A model generated the notes under the pieces. The model searched no databases. It saw only the letters and a list, made by a program, of their open reading frames with translations, and was not told the DNA's origin. A program made the translations under genes and the position numbers. DNA of 64,000 nt from Paenibacillus tyrphae. Lineage in GTDB: Bacteria > Bacillota > Bacilli > Paenibacillales > NBRC-103111. The DNA is taken from positions 47,421-111,420 of the forward strand of contig NZ_BSDJ01000024.1 of assembly GCF_027925525.1 (NCBI RefSeq), given 5' to 3'. Positions 15,416 to 24,211 of this stretch are shown in pieces; the stretch's first letter is position 1, and each line of letters begins with the position of its first letter.

Positions 15416-16342
15416 TTGTCGGAAAAGAATCAACCAACGGCCGTTTACGGCGGCCAAGCCGTGATTGAAGGCGTCATGTTTGCCGGCCAGAAGGTGAACG
15501 TTACGGCGGTGCGCCGAAAAGATAATACCATCCATTATCTTGAGGTTCCCAGAAAAGAAATCGGCTGGGTTCAGGCATTGAAGAAAATTCCGTTGATCCG
15601 GGGGATTGTCGGGATTGTCGAAGCGAGCGCCAAAGGGGCGCAGCACTTGAATTTTTCGGCGGAGGTGTTTGCCGAGGAAGAAGGTGTGGTTAAGGAAGAG
15701 AAGAAGGAATCGCTGACCGGCAGGATTTCCATGATTCTCGGGGTAGCGGTCGTCGGGATTTTATCCTTTTTGTTCGGCAAGTTCGTCTTTACCCTTGTTC
15801 CGCCGACCATCGAGCAGATGCTGTTCGGAGGATTGTTCCAGAACCAGATCGGGCATAACCTGATCGAAGGCTTGATTAAGATTATTTTGCTTGTCGGGTA
15901 TATTTATTTTATTTCGCTTACGCCGATGATCAAACGTTTATTTCAATACCACGGAGCCGAACATAAAGTTATTAGCGCTTACGAGGCGGGCCTGGAACTG
16001 ACCGTACAAAATGTGCAAAAATTCAGCACACTGCACTACCGGTGCGGCAGCAGCTTCATCGTCTTTACGGTCATCGTGGGTGTCGTGATTTACTCGTTCT
16101 TTCAATACGATTCGTTCCTGGAGCGGATCATTCAACGGATCGTGCTGCTTCCGCTTGTGATCGGCGTATCCTACGAAGTTTTGCGGTTTACCAACAGCCT
16201 GCGGGACATTCCGGTGCTTCGTTTCCTCGGCTATCCCGGCCTGTGGCTGCAATTGCTCACGACCAAAGAACCGGACGATTCCCAAGTGGAAGTATCCATT
16301 GCCTCCTTCAACCGGATGCGGGAGCTCGACCGGCAAATTTAA
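15416..16342 (+). CDS. yqhQ: DUF1385 membrane protein YqhQ
   Basis: The protein begins AVYGGQAVIEGVMFAGQ and contains YHGAEHKVISAYE and LHYRCGSSF, the conserved motifs of DUF1385, plus four membrane segments in the middle and C-terminal part. The biochemical role is not established. A TTG start at 15416 is proposed because AAGAAGGTG lies eight bases upstream; the open frame runs further (15266) but without a site. It is divergent from yqhR and followed by a small membrane gene. Confidence 0.9.
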   Translation: MSEKNQPTAVYGGQAVIEGVMFAGQKVNVTAVRRKDNTIHYLEVPRKEIGWVQALKKIPLIRGIVGIVEASAKGAQHLNFSAEVFAEEEGVVKEEKKESLTGRISMILGVAVVGILSFLFGKFVFTLVPPTIEQMLFGGLFQNQIGHNLIEGLIKIILLVGYIYFISLTPMIKRLFQYHGAEHKVISAYEAGLELTVQNVQKFSTLHYRCGSSFIVFTVIVGVVIYSFFQYDSFLERIIQRIVLLPLVIGVSYEVLRFTNSLRDIPVLRFLGYPGLWLQLLTTKEPDDSQVEVSIASFNRMRELDRQI

Positions 16343-16366
16343 CCTAAAGACAAGGAGGGGTCCTGC

Positions 16367-16639
16367 ATGAGAAACCGCAACAGCACGGTCGCTTACGTGA
16401 TTTTCGGCTTGATCGCCATCGGGATACTGGCTAGTGTTCTCTCCAGTCCGGGCACCTATATTATTCCGATTCTCGTATTCGGCGTGATTTTCTTCCTGTA
16501 CAAGTTCCCGCCGAACCGATGGAGACAAGCGAAACGGCCGTCCTCCTCCCGGTTTCAAAAAGGAAAGCGGCGCAATGCCACGTTCCGCGTTATTCAAGGC
16601 AGCAAGGACAGCTCGGACGAACCACCCAAATACCATTGA
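16367..16639 (+). CDS. Small membrane protein in the YqhP position
   Basis: The 90-residue protein has two adjacent hydrophobic segments (about 9-27 and 30-45) followed by a basic, Ser/Arg/Lys-rich tail. CAAGGAGGGG precedes the ATG. By position between yqhQ and the patatin gene it corresponds to yqhP of Bacillus, but I cannot confirm sequence homology. It ends in a strong terminator at 16660. Confidence 0.75.
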   Translation: MRNRNSTVAYVIFGLIAIGILASVLSSPGTYIIPILVFGVIFFLYKFPPNRWRQAKRPSSSRFQKGKRRNATFRVIQGSKDSSDEPPKYH

Positions 16640-16659
16640 TTTAGATTAATCGTACCTTT

Positions 16660-16703
16660 AAAGCGGCAGCCTCTCCCCAAGAGCGCTTGCCGCTTTTGTT
16701 TTT
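16660..16703 (+). terminator. Terminator of the yqhQ transcript
   Basis: AAGCGGCA (16661-16668) pairs with TGCCGCTT (16688-16695), followed by TTGTTTTT. It reaches the stop codon of the convergent patatin gene. Confidence 0.8.
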
Positions 16704-17692
16704 CAAGCTTTCTTGGAATAGCGGTTGGGAACCCGGCAGACGTGGGTCAAATAGTTATGCTTGTACTCGGTCATCTTCCAATGCGCGAAAAAGTCATGCG
16801 TCGCCCGCTGTCCCGATTCGAACAGCTTCAGGCTCTGCTCGGTCGCGATGTCGAAATCGGTGATGCTGACGCCGAGCGTCGGAATTTTGACCGTACGGAA
16901 CCGGTTCGTCTCTTGGATATAGCGGTCGTCATGCGCCTCCAGCATCGTCGAGAACAAGGCCCGCATCATGCTGACCGGACCGTGAATCGCGTTCGGCTGC
17001 CCAGTGCCGCGGCCCACCATTTGGAAGCCGATGGTCGGGATCATTTGGTCGATCGGCGGCGCTTCCGTCGAATCGAAGATCCACAGCGGAAAGTTGCTGA
17101 GCAGTCCCCCGTCCACGATGTACACGAACTGATCGATGAATTTTTCTCCGGGCAGACGGTGCTCCAACGATTTGCGTATGATGACCGGATCGAAGAAGTA
17201 AGGAATCGACGTGCTCATCCGAACGGCCTTCGCGATCATGAACCGGCGGGGATCGATGCCGTAATGGGCGATATCGTCCGGCAGGACGAGCAACTTGCGG
17301 CCGGAGATGTCAGAGGCGATAATGCGGAGCTGATTCGGCTTCAGGTCGCCGAACGTACGGATGCCCTTGGCCAGCAGCAGCTTATGGATCCAATGCTCCA
17401 GCGCTTCTCCGGAATACAGGCCTTTCTTAATAAACAAACGGGCCAACGGGCCGACCAGCCTCGTATCGAAGATCCGGGAGCGCTGCAAGAACGCGCGAAA
17501 AGGTGTGCCCTCGATAATCTCCTTCAGCTCGTCCGCGCGGTATCCCGCCGCAACCAACGAGGCGACGATGGCCCCAGAAGACGTCCCCGCCACCTGATGA
17601 AACGAGTGTCCGAGCTGCTCCACCGCCGATACGGCCCCCGCAAGCGCGATTCCTTTCACGCCGCCGCCTTCAAACACCGCATTGATTCTCAC
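16703..17692 (-). CDS. yqhO: Patatin-like phospholipase (YqhO)
   Basis: The patatin catalytic dyad and oxyanion loop are visible: FEGGGVKGIALAGA, then GTSSGAI with the nucleophile Ser, and VDGGLLSNFP with the Asp. Such acylhydrolases act on lipid esters, in bacteria with mostly unknown targets. GTG 17692 is the preferred start, preceded by AGAGGGG; an open frame extends to 17725. Gene order with mntR and yqhQ is as in B. subtilis. Confidence 0.92.
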   Translation of the reverse strand: MRINAVFEGGGVKGIALAGAVSAVEQLGHSFHQVAGTSSGAIVASLVAAGYRADELKEIIEGTPFRAFLQRSRIFDTRLVGPLARLFIKKGLYSGEALEHWIHKLLLAKGIRTFGDLKPNQLRIIASDISGRKLLVLPDDIAHYGIDPRRFMIAKAVRMSTSIPYFFDPVIIRKSLEHRLPGEKFIDQFVYIVDGGLLSNFPLWIFDSTEAPPIDQMIPTIGFQMVGRGTGQPNAIHGPVSMMRALFSTMLEAHDDRYIQETNRFRTVKIPTLGVSITDFDIATEQSLKLFESGQRATHDFFAHWKMTEYKHNYLTHVCRVPNRYSKKA

Positions 17693-17768
17693 CCCGCATC
17701 CCCTCTTCCCGCAAAGTCTCTCCAAGAGTATGTATGAGGCGACGAATTGTCCCTATGCCAGGAAAAGA

Positions 17769-17793
17769 AAAAAAGCCCCCGATTCTCGGAGAC
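17769..17793 (-). terminator. Weak terminator after mntR
   Basis: On the minus strand a stem with several G-U pairs centred on CCGA-GAA-TCGG is followed by seven T residues, adjoining the mntR stop. Confidence 0.5.
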
Positions 17794-18216
17794 TTACGAT
17801 TCTTCCAGCTCTTTCTTAAGGGCAAACATCTGTTCTCCTCGGGTGGCGTCACGCTTGAAATATTCAACCAGCGTCTCGATGCAGGTGATGGAATCCCAGC
17901 TCAAGTGATGCTCGATGCCCTCGACATCCTTGTAAATATTTTCTTCCGATACCCCGATGATCGTCAAAAATTCTTCCAGCAGATGATGGCGGTCGACCAA
18001 TCGTTTGCCGACTTTTTGCCCTTTCGACGTCAGCACAAGACCTCGGTATTTTTCATAAATTAAGTAGTTGTCTTTGTCGAGCTTCTGAATCATTTTCGTC
18101 ACCGAAGACGGGTGAACCTCAAGTCCTTCGGCGATATCGGAAACGCGCGCGTACCCTTTCTCATCGATTAATTTATAAATTCGTTCCAAATAATCTTCCA
18201 TACTGGGCGTAGCCAT
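17794..18216 (-). CDS. mntR: Manganese-responsive transcriptional repressor MntR (DtxR family)
   Basis: The 140-residue protein matches MntR closely (TPSMEDYLERIYKLIDEKGYARVSDIAE). The helix-turn-helix is followed by VHPSSVTKMIQKLD, and all metal ligands of the binuclear site are present: Asp8, Glu11, His77, Glu99, Glu102 and His103. With Mn it represses manganese uptake genes and may activate efflux. No manganese transporter lies in the window; the zinc-type ABC operon further right has Zur-like, not MntR-like, sites. Confidence 0.96.
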   Translation of the reverse strand: MATPSMEDYLERIYKLIDEKGYARVSDIAEGLEVHPSSVTKMIQKLDKDNYLIYEKYRGLVLTSKGQKVGKRLVDRHHLLEEFLTIIGVSEENIYKDVEGIEHHLSWDSITCIETLVEYFKRDATRGEQMFALKKELEES

Positions 18217-18458
18217 TCCGCGTTCCTCCCGTGTTCCAAAGACGAATCTCGGTAATTTAATGATACACTGATTGATTTATGCAAAGCAAGACTTTGCTGT
18301 GAAGGACAAAAACCTCGTGTGCAGCGCAGCAAATTCCCATGTGTGCGCACCGAGTGAATGAAGCATCCTAAGGTCGTTATAAGCGTTCTTAACTATATCA
18401 CAGCCGCATTCCGTAAGCAAGTCCGATACGATTCGTACCATTAGGAGGGATCTCGCAT

Positions 18459-19520
18459 ATGGCCACGGAGCTGCTCACCCCCCCGATCCGCCAGACGCAG
18501 GTGTTTGTCCCGGAGCTTGTCTATTTTGAGCCCGACGCCTTGGACTATCCCAAAGGCAAGCGAATCCATGAATGGGCGCTCAAGGAAGGACTTCCGATCC
18601 GCATGACGACCTCCCATAACCGGATTACGAACCTTCCGGGCGAGAGCGATCTGGAGAAATACCGGATCGCCAAACGGACACTAGTCGTCGGAATCCGCAA
18701 AACGCTGAAATTCGATACGTCCAAGCCGTCGGCCGAGTACGCTATCCCGATCGCGACCGGCTGTATGGCGCACTGCCATTACTGCTATCTGCAGACGACG
18801 CTCGGGGCGAAGCCTTATATCCGGGTCTATGTCAATACCGACGATATTCTGAAGCAGGCCAAGCAATATATTGAGGAAAGAGCGCCGGAAATTACCCGCT
18901 TCGAGGCGGCCTGTACGTCCGACCCTGTCGGGCTTGAGCATATCTCGGGCTCGCTGAAGGAATACATCGAATTTATGGGCCGGGAACCGCTGGGCCGACT
19001 TCGTTTCGTCACGAAATTTCACCACGTGGAACCGCTACTGGATGCCAAGCATAACGGTCATACCCGGTTCCGGTTCAGCGTCAATGCCGATTATGTCATC
19101 AAAAATTTCGAACCGGCGACCTCCAGCTTCTACGAGCGCATCGAGGCGGCGGGCAAAGTCGCCAAGGCCGGCTATCCGCTCGGTTTCATCATCGCACCCA
19201 TCATCTGGCACGAAGGCTGGGAGGAAGGCTATGGAGCACTGCTGCACAAATTAAAAGAGGCCCTTCCCCCGGAAGCGACCTCTGACTTGACGTTCGAATT
19301 GATTCAACACCGCTTTACGAAAACAGCCAAAAATATTATCCACCAGCGCTATCCGAAGACGAAGCTGGAGATGGACGAAGCCAAGCGGAAATACAAATGG
19401 GGCCGGTGGGGCCAGGGCAAGTATGTCTATCCTGACGAACAGGCGACAGCGCTGCGCGAATTCATTAGCGAGCGCATCTTCACCCATTTTCCGCAGGCGA
19501 AGATCGATTATTTTACGTGA
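18459..19520 (+). CDS. splB: Spore photoproduct lyase
   Basis: This 353-residue radical-SAM enzyme has the CxxxCxxC cluster motif at Cys102, Cys106 and Cys109 (GCMAHCHYCYLQ), and Cys152 in AACTSDPVGLEH is the probable hydrogen-donor cysteine of SPL. It reverses the thymine dimer 5-thyminyl-5,6-dihydrothymine at germination, so the organism is a spore former. TAGGAGGG precedes the ATG. It appears monocistronic; I could not identify a convincing SigG promoter in the 240-base gap upstream. Confidence 0.96.
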   Translation: MATELLTPPIRQTQVFVPELVYFEPDALDYPKGKRIHEWALKEGLPIRMTTSHNRITNLPGESDLEKYRIAKRTLVVGIRKTLKFDTSKPSAEYAIPIATGCMAHCHYCYLQTTLGAKPYIRVYVNTDDILKQAKQYIEERAPEITRFEAACTSDPVGLEHISGSLKEYIEFMGREPLGRLRFVTKFHHVEPLLDAKHNGHTRFRFSVNADYVIKNFEPATSSFYERIEAAGKVAKAGYPLGFIIAPIIWHEGWEEGYGALLHKLKEALPPEATSDLTFELIQHRFTKTAKNIIHQRYPKTKLEMDEAKRKYKWGRWGQGKYVYPDEQATALREFISERIFTHFPQAKIDYFT

Positions 19521-19523
19521 GCG

Positions 19524-20231
19524 TCAGCCGATCCAGGATGGCGTAATGCCTTGCAGCCAGATCGTGATGCGGGTCATTTGATCCGTGTACAGCAGTACGG
19601 CCACGATGAGCATCACGCCTCCGCCTACTTTCATCATGGTTGCGGAATACTTCAAGATCCATTTGGTCGATCCAATGAAGAACGCAAGGATAAAGAACGG
19701 GATCGCGAACCCAAGCGAATAAGCGGAAATGAGCGGCAGCCAGGAATTCGGTTCGGTTGCCGCCAGCATCAGCATCGCGGACAGAATCGGGCCGATGCAG
19801 GGCGACCATCCTGCGGCGAAGCCGATGCCGATCAGCAGCGAGCCGAGGTAGCCGGCCGGCTTCGACTTGATCTGCAGCTTGCGCTCGCGCATGAGCCACT
19901 GCGGTTGAAAAATGCCGAGCAGGAACAATCCCATCACGAAGATCATGATCGCCGAAATTTGCCGCAGCAAATCGCGGTAATCCAAGAACGCGTTGGCGAT
20001 GACGTTCGCCCCGAGTCCCAACGTATAGAAAATGATGGAGAACCCGAGAATGAAGCTGAGCGTATGGGTAATCAGCTTGAACCGAACTTCTTTGGCACTC
20101 TGCTCGTTCTTGAGCTGCCCGACGGAAACGCCGGTTATGTAGGACAAATACGAAGGATACAGCGGCAAGCAGCAGGGCGATATGAAAGAAACGAAGCCTG
20201 CCCACAGCGCGATCCAAATGTTAAGTTCCAC
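19524..20231 (-). CDS. ccdA: Cytochrome c biogenesis protein CcdA
   Basis: A 235-residue protein with six predicted membrane segments and the paired thiol-transfer cysteines of CcdA in SPCCLPLYPSYL and GWSPCIGPIL. It passes electrons from thioredoxin across the membrane to extracytoplasmic thiol proteins used for cytochrome c maturation or sporulation. The start is GTG. It lies 31 bases after the zinc permease gene and may be read from the same transcript. Confidence 0.93.
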   Translation of the reverse strand: MELNIWIALWAGFVSFISPCCLPLYPSYLSYITGVSVGQLKNEQSAKEVRFKLITHTLSFILGFSIIFYTLGLGANVIANAFLDYRDLLRQISAIMIFVMGLFLLGIFQPQWLMRERKLQIKSKPAGYLGSLLIGIGFAAGWSPCIGPILSAMLMLAATEPNSWLPLISAYSLGFAIPFFILAFFIGSTKWILKYSATMMKVGGGVMLIVAVLLYTDQMTRITIWLQGITPSWIG

Positions 20232-20262
20232 GGCTACCGTTCACCATCCTTTTTACCATTTC

Positions 20263-21066
20263 TTACAAGCGAAGTCCCCGTTTTACCGTTAAAATGCCGA
20301 CGAGTATGGCGATCAGCAACAGCACGACCGTCGCTCCCGGAGCCAAGTCCCACACGCCTGCGGAGACAAGTCCGGTAATGACCGCAAGCTCGGAGAACAG
20401 AATCGACCAGAAGATCGAATGCTTGAAGCTGCGGGCGACGAGCAGGCTGCAGGCGACCGGAATCGTCAGCAGCGAGGAAACGAGCAGCGCCCCGACGATT
20501 TTGATCGAGACGCTGATGACAAGCGCCGTCAGCATCGTGATCATAATATTATAGAAGCGCAATGGCAGTCCGCTCACGCCGGCCGCATCTTCGTCGAAGA
20601 AGAGCAGGAACATTTCTTTGTAGTTGATCAGCACGAACGCCACGACAATAGCCGCAACGCCGCCGACGACCCAAAGGTCGGTATTGTCCAGCGTGTAAAT
20701 GCTGCCGAAAAAGTAGCTCATGACGTTAATGTTAAAGCCTTTGCCGATCGTAAACAGCAAGGTCGCAAGCGCCACGCCGCCCGACATAATAATCGCAATC
20801 GATAGTTCGGCGTAGGTTTTGTACGCTTTGCGCAGCCGTTCGATGCCGAACGAAGCCAGCAGGGCGAACAGCAGCCCGACGCCTATCGGGTATACGTTGA
20901 TCAAAAATCCGAGCGCGACCCCCGCGATCGATACGTGCGCGAGCGTATCCCCGATCATCGACAAGCGACGCAGCACGAGAAATACGCCCATAAGCGGAGC
21001 GGTCAAGCCGATGAGCAAGCCGCCGATCAGCGCCCGCTGAAAAAAATATTCGGTAAAGATATCCAA
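20263..21066 (-). CDS. Zinc/manganese-type ABC transporter permease (ZnuB/AdcB family)
   Basis: About 267 residues with eight hydrophobic segments, typical of family 9 metal permeases (GGLLIGLTAPLMGVFLVLRRLSMIGDTLAH). TTG 21066 is the likely start, with AGGAGAG about eight bases upstream; the open frame reaches 21096. It is third in the order binding protein, ATPase, permease, downstream of a promoter flanked by Zur-like boxes, so zinc is the likely substrate. Confidence 0.92.
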   Translation of the reverse strand: MDIFTEYFFQRALIGGLLIGLTAPLMGVFLVLRRLSMIGDTLAHVSIAGVALGFLINVYPIGVGLLFALLASFGIERLRKAYKTYAELSIAIIMSGGVALATLLFTIGKGFNINVMSYFFGSIYTLDNTDLWVVGGVAAIVVAFVLINYKEMFLLFFDEDAAGVSGLPLRFYNIMITMLTALVISVSIKIVGALLVSSLLTIPVACSLLVARSFKHSIFWSILFSELAVITGLVSAGVWDLAPGATVVLLLIAILVGILTVKRGLRL

Positions 21067-21120
21067 AGCCAATTCTCTCCTATCTGCCCGCTGCATCCTG
21101 CCGTTATTCCACGGTCAGGG

Positions 21121-21897
21121 TTATACTTCAATCGTCTCTCTAAGCTGCTGCATCGAGTGGGTCAGATCGGTTTCGCGGCAATTTTCCGGCTCGTGCGTAT
21201 GCTTGACGTAGAACGATAGGCCGCCGCTCTTCTGCACCGAGTTCTCCCCGAGATACGATTGTATCATATCCATATCGTGCGATACCATGATAAACGTGAT
21301 GTGATGATGCTGGTGCATATGCCGGATCATGCGGAAAAAGCCGGCCTGCGTCTCGGCGTCGATGCCGACGGTAGGCTCGTCCAGAATAAGCAGCTCCGGG
21401 TTGTTAATTAACGCCCGGGCGAGGAACACCCGCTGCTGCTGGCCGCCGGACAATTGGCCGATCCTCCGGTCCGCCAGATCTTCGATCCGCATCGCGTAGA
21501 GCGCATCGTCCGCTTTGCTGCGCTCTTGCTTGCTCAGCCGGCGAAACATATTCTTTTTGCCGAACAACCCGGAGGTGACGACTTCGCGAACCGTTGCCGG
21601 AAATAGCGGATTCAGCGCATTTTTCTGCGGCACGTACCCGACGCGCTCCCAATCGCGGAATTGGTCGATCGGCTGGCCGAAGAGACGGATTTCGCCGCGC
21701 GCCGGCTTCAGCAGCCCGACGATCATCTTCAGCAGCGTCGTCTTGCCTGCGCCGTTGGAGCCGACCAATCCGACGAAATCGCGTTCCAGAATCGAGAAAT
21801 TCAAGCCGTTAATCACGGGTTTATTTTCATAAGAAAAAAAGATGTCATCGATCGTAACGATCTGTTGATGACATCCAAAGCGAGCATTCGTTTGCAT
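21121..21897 (-). CDS. Zinc ABC transporter ATP-binding protein (ZnuC/AdcC family)
   Basis: A 258-residue ATPase with Walker A GSNGAGKTT, signature LSGGQQQR, Walker B LLILDEP and the H-loop MVSHD. The C-terminal extension is short and His/Cys-containing (VKHTHEPENC). AAGGAGC precedes the ATG. It energises metal uptake with the adjacent permease and lipoprotein. Gaps of about 30-55 bases suggest one operon. Confidence 0.94.
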   Translation of the reverse strand: MQTNARFGCHQQIVTIDDIFFSYENKPVINGLNFSILERDFVGLVGSNGAGKTTLLKMIVGLLKPARGEIRLFGQPIDQFRDWERVGYVPQKNALNPLFPATVREVVTSGLFGKKNMFRRLSKQERSKADDALYAMRIEDLADRRIGQLSGGQQQRVFLARALINNPELLILDEPTVGIDAETQAGFFRMIRHMHQHHHITFIMVSHDMDMIQSYLGENSVQKSGGLSFYVKHTHEPENCRETDLTHSMQQLRETIEV

Positions 21898-21928
21898 GGC
21901 AAAGCTCCTTATACGGAAGGTCTCCCTT

Positions 21929-22918
21929 CTATTGTAATGCTTTTAATAAATTATTCAAATTGTTTTCCATCAGGGACACATAATCGTCACCCTTTTTCGC
22001 CTGCTCTTCGGTCAACCCTTCAAGCGGGCTGAGGACAAGCGTCTCGACTCCGGCGTCCTTCGCAAGCGTCTTGGCCAGTTTGTCGGATACTAGCTCCTCA
22101 AAGAATATATATTTGACTTGATTGTCTTTAATGAATTGCAAAATAGTTTTCATATCCTTGGACGTCGGTTCGGCATCCGGGGCAAGCCCCATAATCGCCT
22201 TCTGGTTCAGTCCGTAAGCTTTGGCCAAATATCCGAACGATTGATGCGTCACGACAATGTCCTTCTTGGACACCTTGGCAAGCTCGCTCTTGTACTTGCC
22301 GTCCAATTGGTCGAGGCGGTCGGCGAGCTTTTTGAAGTTCGCTTCGTAGTCCGCTTTGTGCGCACCGTCGACTTGGATCAGCGCGTCTTTGATGTTGACG
22401 GCCAACTGCTTGGCATTAGCCGGGCTCAGCCATACGTGTGGGTCCGTGTTGCCGTGATCGTGACCGTGGGCATCCTTGCCTGCTTCTTTCTTCTCGTCGT
22501 GGCCGTGCTCATCCCCGTGTTCCTCTTCCGTACCGGGAAGCAGCTCGATGCCGCGGCTTGCTTCGACCACAACGGCCTTGCTGTCCTTCTTCAAGCTGTC
22601 CAGCGTATCCTGCACCCAACCCTCGAAGCCGGCGCCCAAATAGACGAACAGATCGGACTTGGTCAAGTTCTGGATATCGCGGCTCTTCGGCGACCAATCG
22701 TGGGGCTCGACGCCGGCCGGCACCAGATTGACGACGTTGACGTGATCTCCGCCGATTTTGGTGGCAAAATCATATAACGGATAAAAGCTGGCTACGATAT
22801 TGATCTTGCCGTTCACAAGCGCAGGCTGCGAGCGTCCTCCGCAAGCGGACAACAGTGTAGACAGCAGGAGAACCAGGATGACGGGAAGGATGGCCCGTTT
22901 GATGAATGTTCGCTTCAT
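21929..22918 (-). CDS. Zinc-binding lipoprotein (ZnuA/AdcA family)
   Basis: A 329-residue solute-binding lipoprotein of cluster A-I with lipobox LLSAC (Cys26). A His/Asp/Glu-rich loop in the middle (EEHGDEHGHDEKK and AHGHDHGNTDPH) is characteristic of zinc rather than manganese receptors, and conserved metal-ligand histidines occur in HDWSPK, DPHVWLSP and THQSFGYL. It is anchored outside the membrane and delivers metal to the permease. It is the first gene of the operon, preceded by GGAGGG and by a consensus promoter. Confidence 0.94.
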   Translation of the reverse strand: MKRTFIKRAILPVILVLLLSTLLSACGGRSQPALVNGKINIVASFYPLYDFATKIGGDHVNVVNLVPAGVEPHDWSPKSRDIQNLTKSDLFVYLGAGFEGWVQDTLDSLKKDSKAVVVEASRGIELLPGTEEEHGDEHGHDEKKEAGKDAHGHDHGNTDPHVWLSPANAKQLAVNIKDALIQVDGAHKADYEANFKKLADRLDQLDGKYKSELAKVSKKDIVVTHQSFGYLAKAYGLNQKAIMGLAPDAEPTSKDMKTILQFIKDNQVKYIFFEELVSDKLAKTLAKDAGVETLVLSPLEGLTEEQAKKGDDYVSLMENNLNNLLKALQ

Positions 22919-22937
22919 GAGATGATGCCCTCCGAGA

Positions 22938-22966
22938 CGTAAATCGTAATTTTTTTCATTAACAAC
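22938..22966. promoter_or_regulatory. Candidate Zur box downstream of the zinc-operon -10
   Basis: On the minus strand this holds a perfect half-site ATTACGATTT preceded by a degenerate GTTAATGAAAA half. It resembles the B. subtilis Zur consensus (AAATCGTAAT, one base, ATTACGATTT). It lies just after the -10 of the operon promoter. Confidence 0.55.
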
Positions 22967-22970
22967 GACG

Positions 22971-22999
22971 ATTATACGCCCCGCCTATCCACTTGTCAA
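22971..22999 (-). promoter_or_regulatory. Consensus SigA promoter of the zinc ABC operon
   Basis: On the minus strand a perfect TTGACA (22994-22999) and perfect TATAAT (22971-22976) are spaced by 17 bases, about 55 bases before the lipoprotein start. Such a strong promoter needs a repressor; candidate Zur boxes lie on both sides. Confidence 0.85.
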
Positions 23000-23002
23000 C
23001 GG

Positions 23003-23024
23003 TAAATGTAGAAATTACGATAAA
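23003..23024. promoter_or_regulatory. Candidate Zur box upstream of the zinc-operon -35
   Basis: A TAAATgTAgaaATTACGATAAA sequence: the right half matches ATTACGAT and the left half is degenerate. It lies directly upstream of the -35 hexamer. Confidence 0.55.
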
Positions 23025-23029
23025 GCCAA

Positions 23030-23068
23030 AAATACCCCTTTGCACCTAATTCCGGCAAAGGGGTATTT
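23030..23068 (-). terminator. Terminator after the Gfo/Idh/MocA gene
   Basis: AAATACCCCTTTGC (23030-23043) pairs with GCAAAGGGGTATTT (23055-23068); on the minus strand the stem runs into five T residues. Confidence 0.8.
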
Positions 23069-23087
23069 CGATCTATACGGTTGTAAG

Positions 23088-24161
23088 CTATTCGACGCGA
23101 ATCGCTTGCTGTTGGGCTTTCAAGCACAGTTCGGCCGCTTTGAAGGCATGCTCCTGCGTCATCGCATTTTCCGTCCGGTGAATGCAGTCGAGGATCAACT
23201 GCCCGAAGAACGGAAAGCCGACTTCGCCGTGAACGGAGAAATGCCGCTCGCCTTCCTTGTTCACCAAGTACACGTGGTCCCCCTGCTTATCCCGGGCAAT
23301 ATCGATATATTTGCGCAGCTCGATGTACCCGTCCGTACCGACGATGAGCGTCCGGCCGTCGCCCCAAGTGCCGAGGCCGTCCGGCGTCAGCCAATCGACG
23401 CGGAAGTAGAAGGTTGCGCCGTTATCGCCGGTCAGCGTGGCGTCACCGAAGTCTTCCAGCTCCGGGTACGGCTTGTTGTGATAATTGGCTACCCGGCTGC
23501 TGACGACTGTGGCATCCTTGGCGCCGGTATAGAAAAGGAACTGCTCGATCTGATGGCTCCCGATGTCGCACAGGATGCCGCCGTACTTCTCCCGCTCGAA
23601 AAACCACTGCGGGCGGGTCGGCGCGTTCAACCGGTGCGGGCCCCAGCCCATCACGTGCACGACGCGGCCGATGGCGCCCTTCTGAATCAATTCCCCGGCG
23701 AACACGGCGCTTTCCACATGCAGCCGTTCGCTGAAATAGACCATGTACTTCCGGCCCGTTTCCTTCACTTTCGCACGGGCGGCTTCAAGCTGCGAGAACG
23801 CGGTGAATGGCGTCTTGTCGGTAAAGTAGTCTTTGCCCGCGCTCATAACACGAACCCCAAGCGCTCCGCGCTCTGAAGGGACGGCCGCTGCCGCTACGAG
23901 TTGAATACTCGGATCAAGAAGGATCTCTTCCTCCGAAGCGGCGGCCTTGGCTTGCGGGTACCGCTTGACGAACGCTTCGACTTTCACCGGGTCCGGGTCG
24001 TAGACGGCAACCAAATCGGCTCCAGCTTCCATCAGGCCGTTGCACATCCCGAAAATATGGCCGTGATCCAGCCCTATCGCGGCAAAAGCGAACTCGCCCG
24101 GCTTCACGACCGGATTCGGTTTCCCCTGCGGCGCGTAATTCATTCCGTCGTTCTTCTGCAT
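23088..24161 (-). CDS. Gfo/Idh/MocA-family oxidoreductase
   Basis: The 357-residue protein has an N-terminal Rossmann domain (FAAIGLDHGHIFGMCNGLMEAGADLVAVYDPD) and the family's catalytic-lysine segment in FTDKTPFTA, followed by an alpha/beta substrate domain. Members oxidise or reduce sugars, inositols or related polyols with NAD(P). The nucleotide motif is G-L-D-H-G-H rather than the usual GxGxxG. It appears monocistronic, with GGGAGG before ATG 24161 and its own terminator. The substrate is not readable. Confidence 0.88.
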   Translation of the reverse strand: MQKNDGMNYAPQGKPNPVVKPGEFAFAAIGLDHGHIFGMCNGLMEAGADLVAVYDPDPVKVEAFVKRYPQAKAAASEEEILLDPSIQLVAAAAVPSERGALGVRVMSAGKDYFTDKTPFTAFSQLEAARAKVKETGRKYMVYFSERLHVESAVFAGELIQKGAIGRVVHVMGWGPHRLNAPTRPQWFFEREKYGGILCDIGSHQIEQFLFYTGAKDATVVSSRVANYHNKPYPELEDFGDATLTGDNGATFYFRVDWLTPDGLGTWGDGRTLIVGTDGYIELRKYIDIARDKQGDHVYLVNKEGERHFSVHGEVGFPFFGQLILDCIHRTENAMTQEHAFKAAELCLKAQQQAIRVE

Positions 24162-24211
24162 ACAAGAAGCCTCCCACCATGATATCTATCAATTGTTCAC
24201 GTGAACAACCC

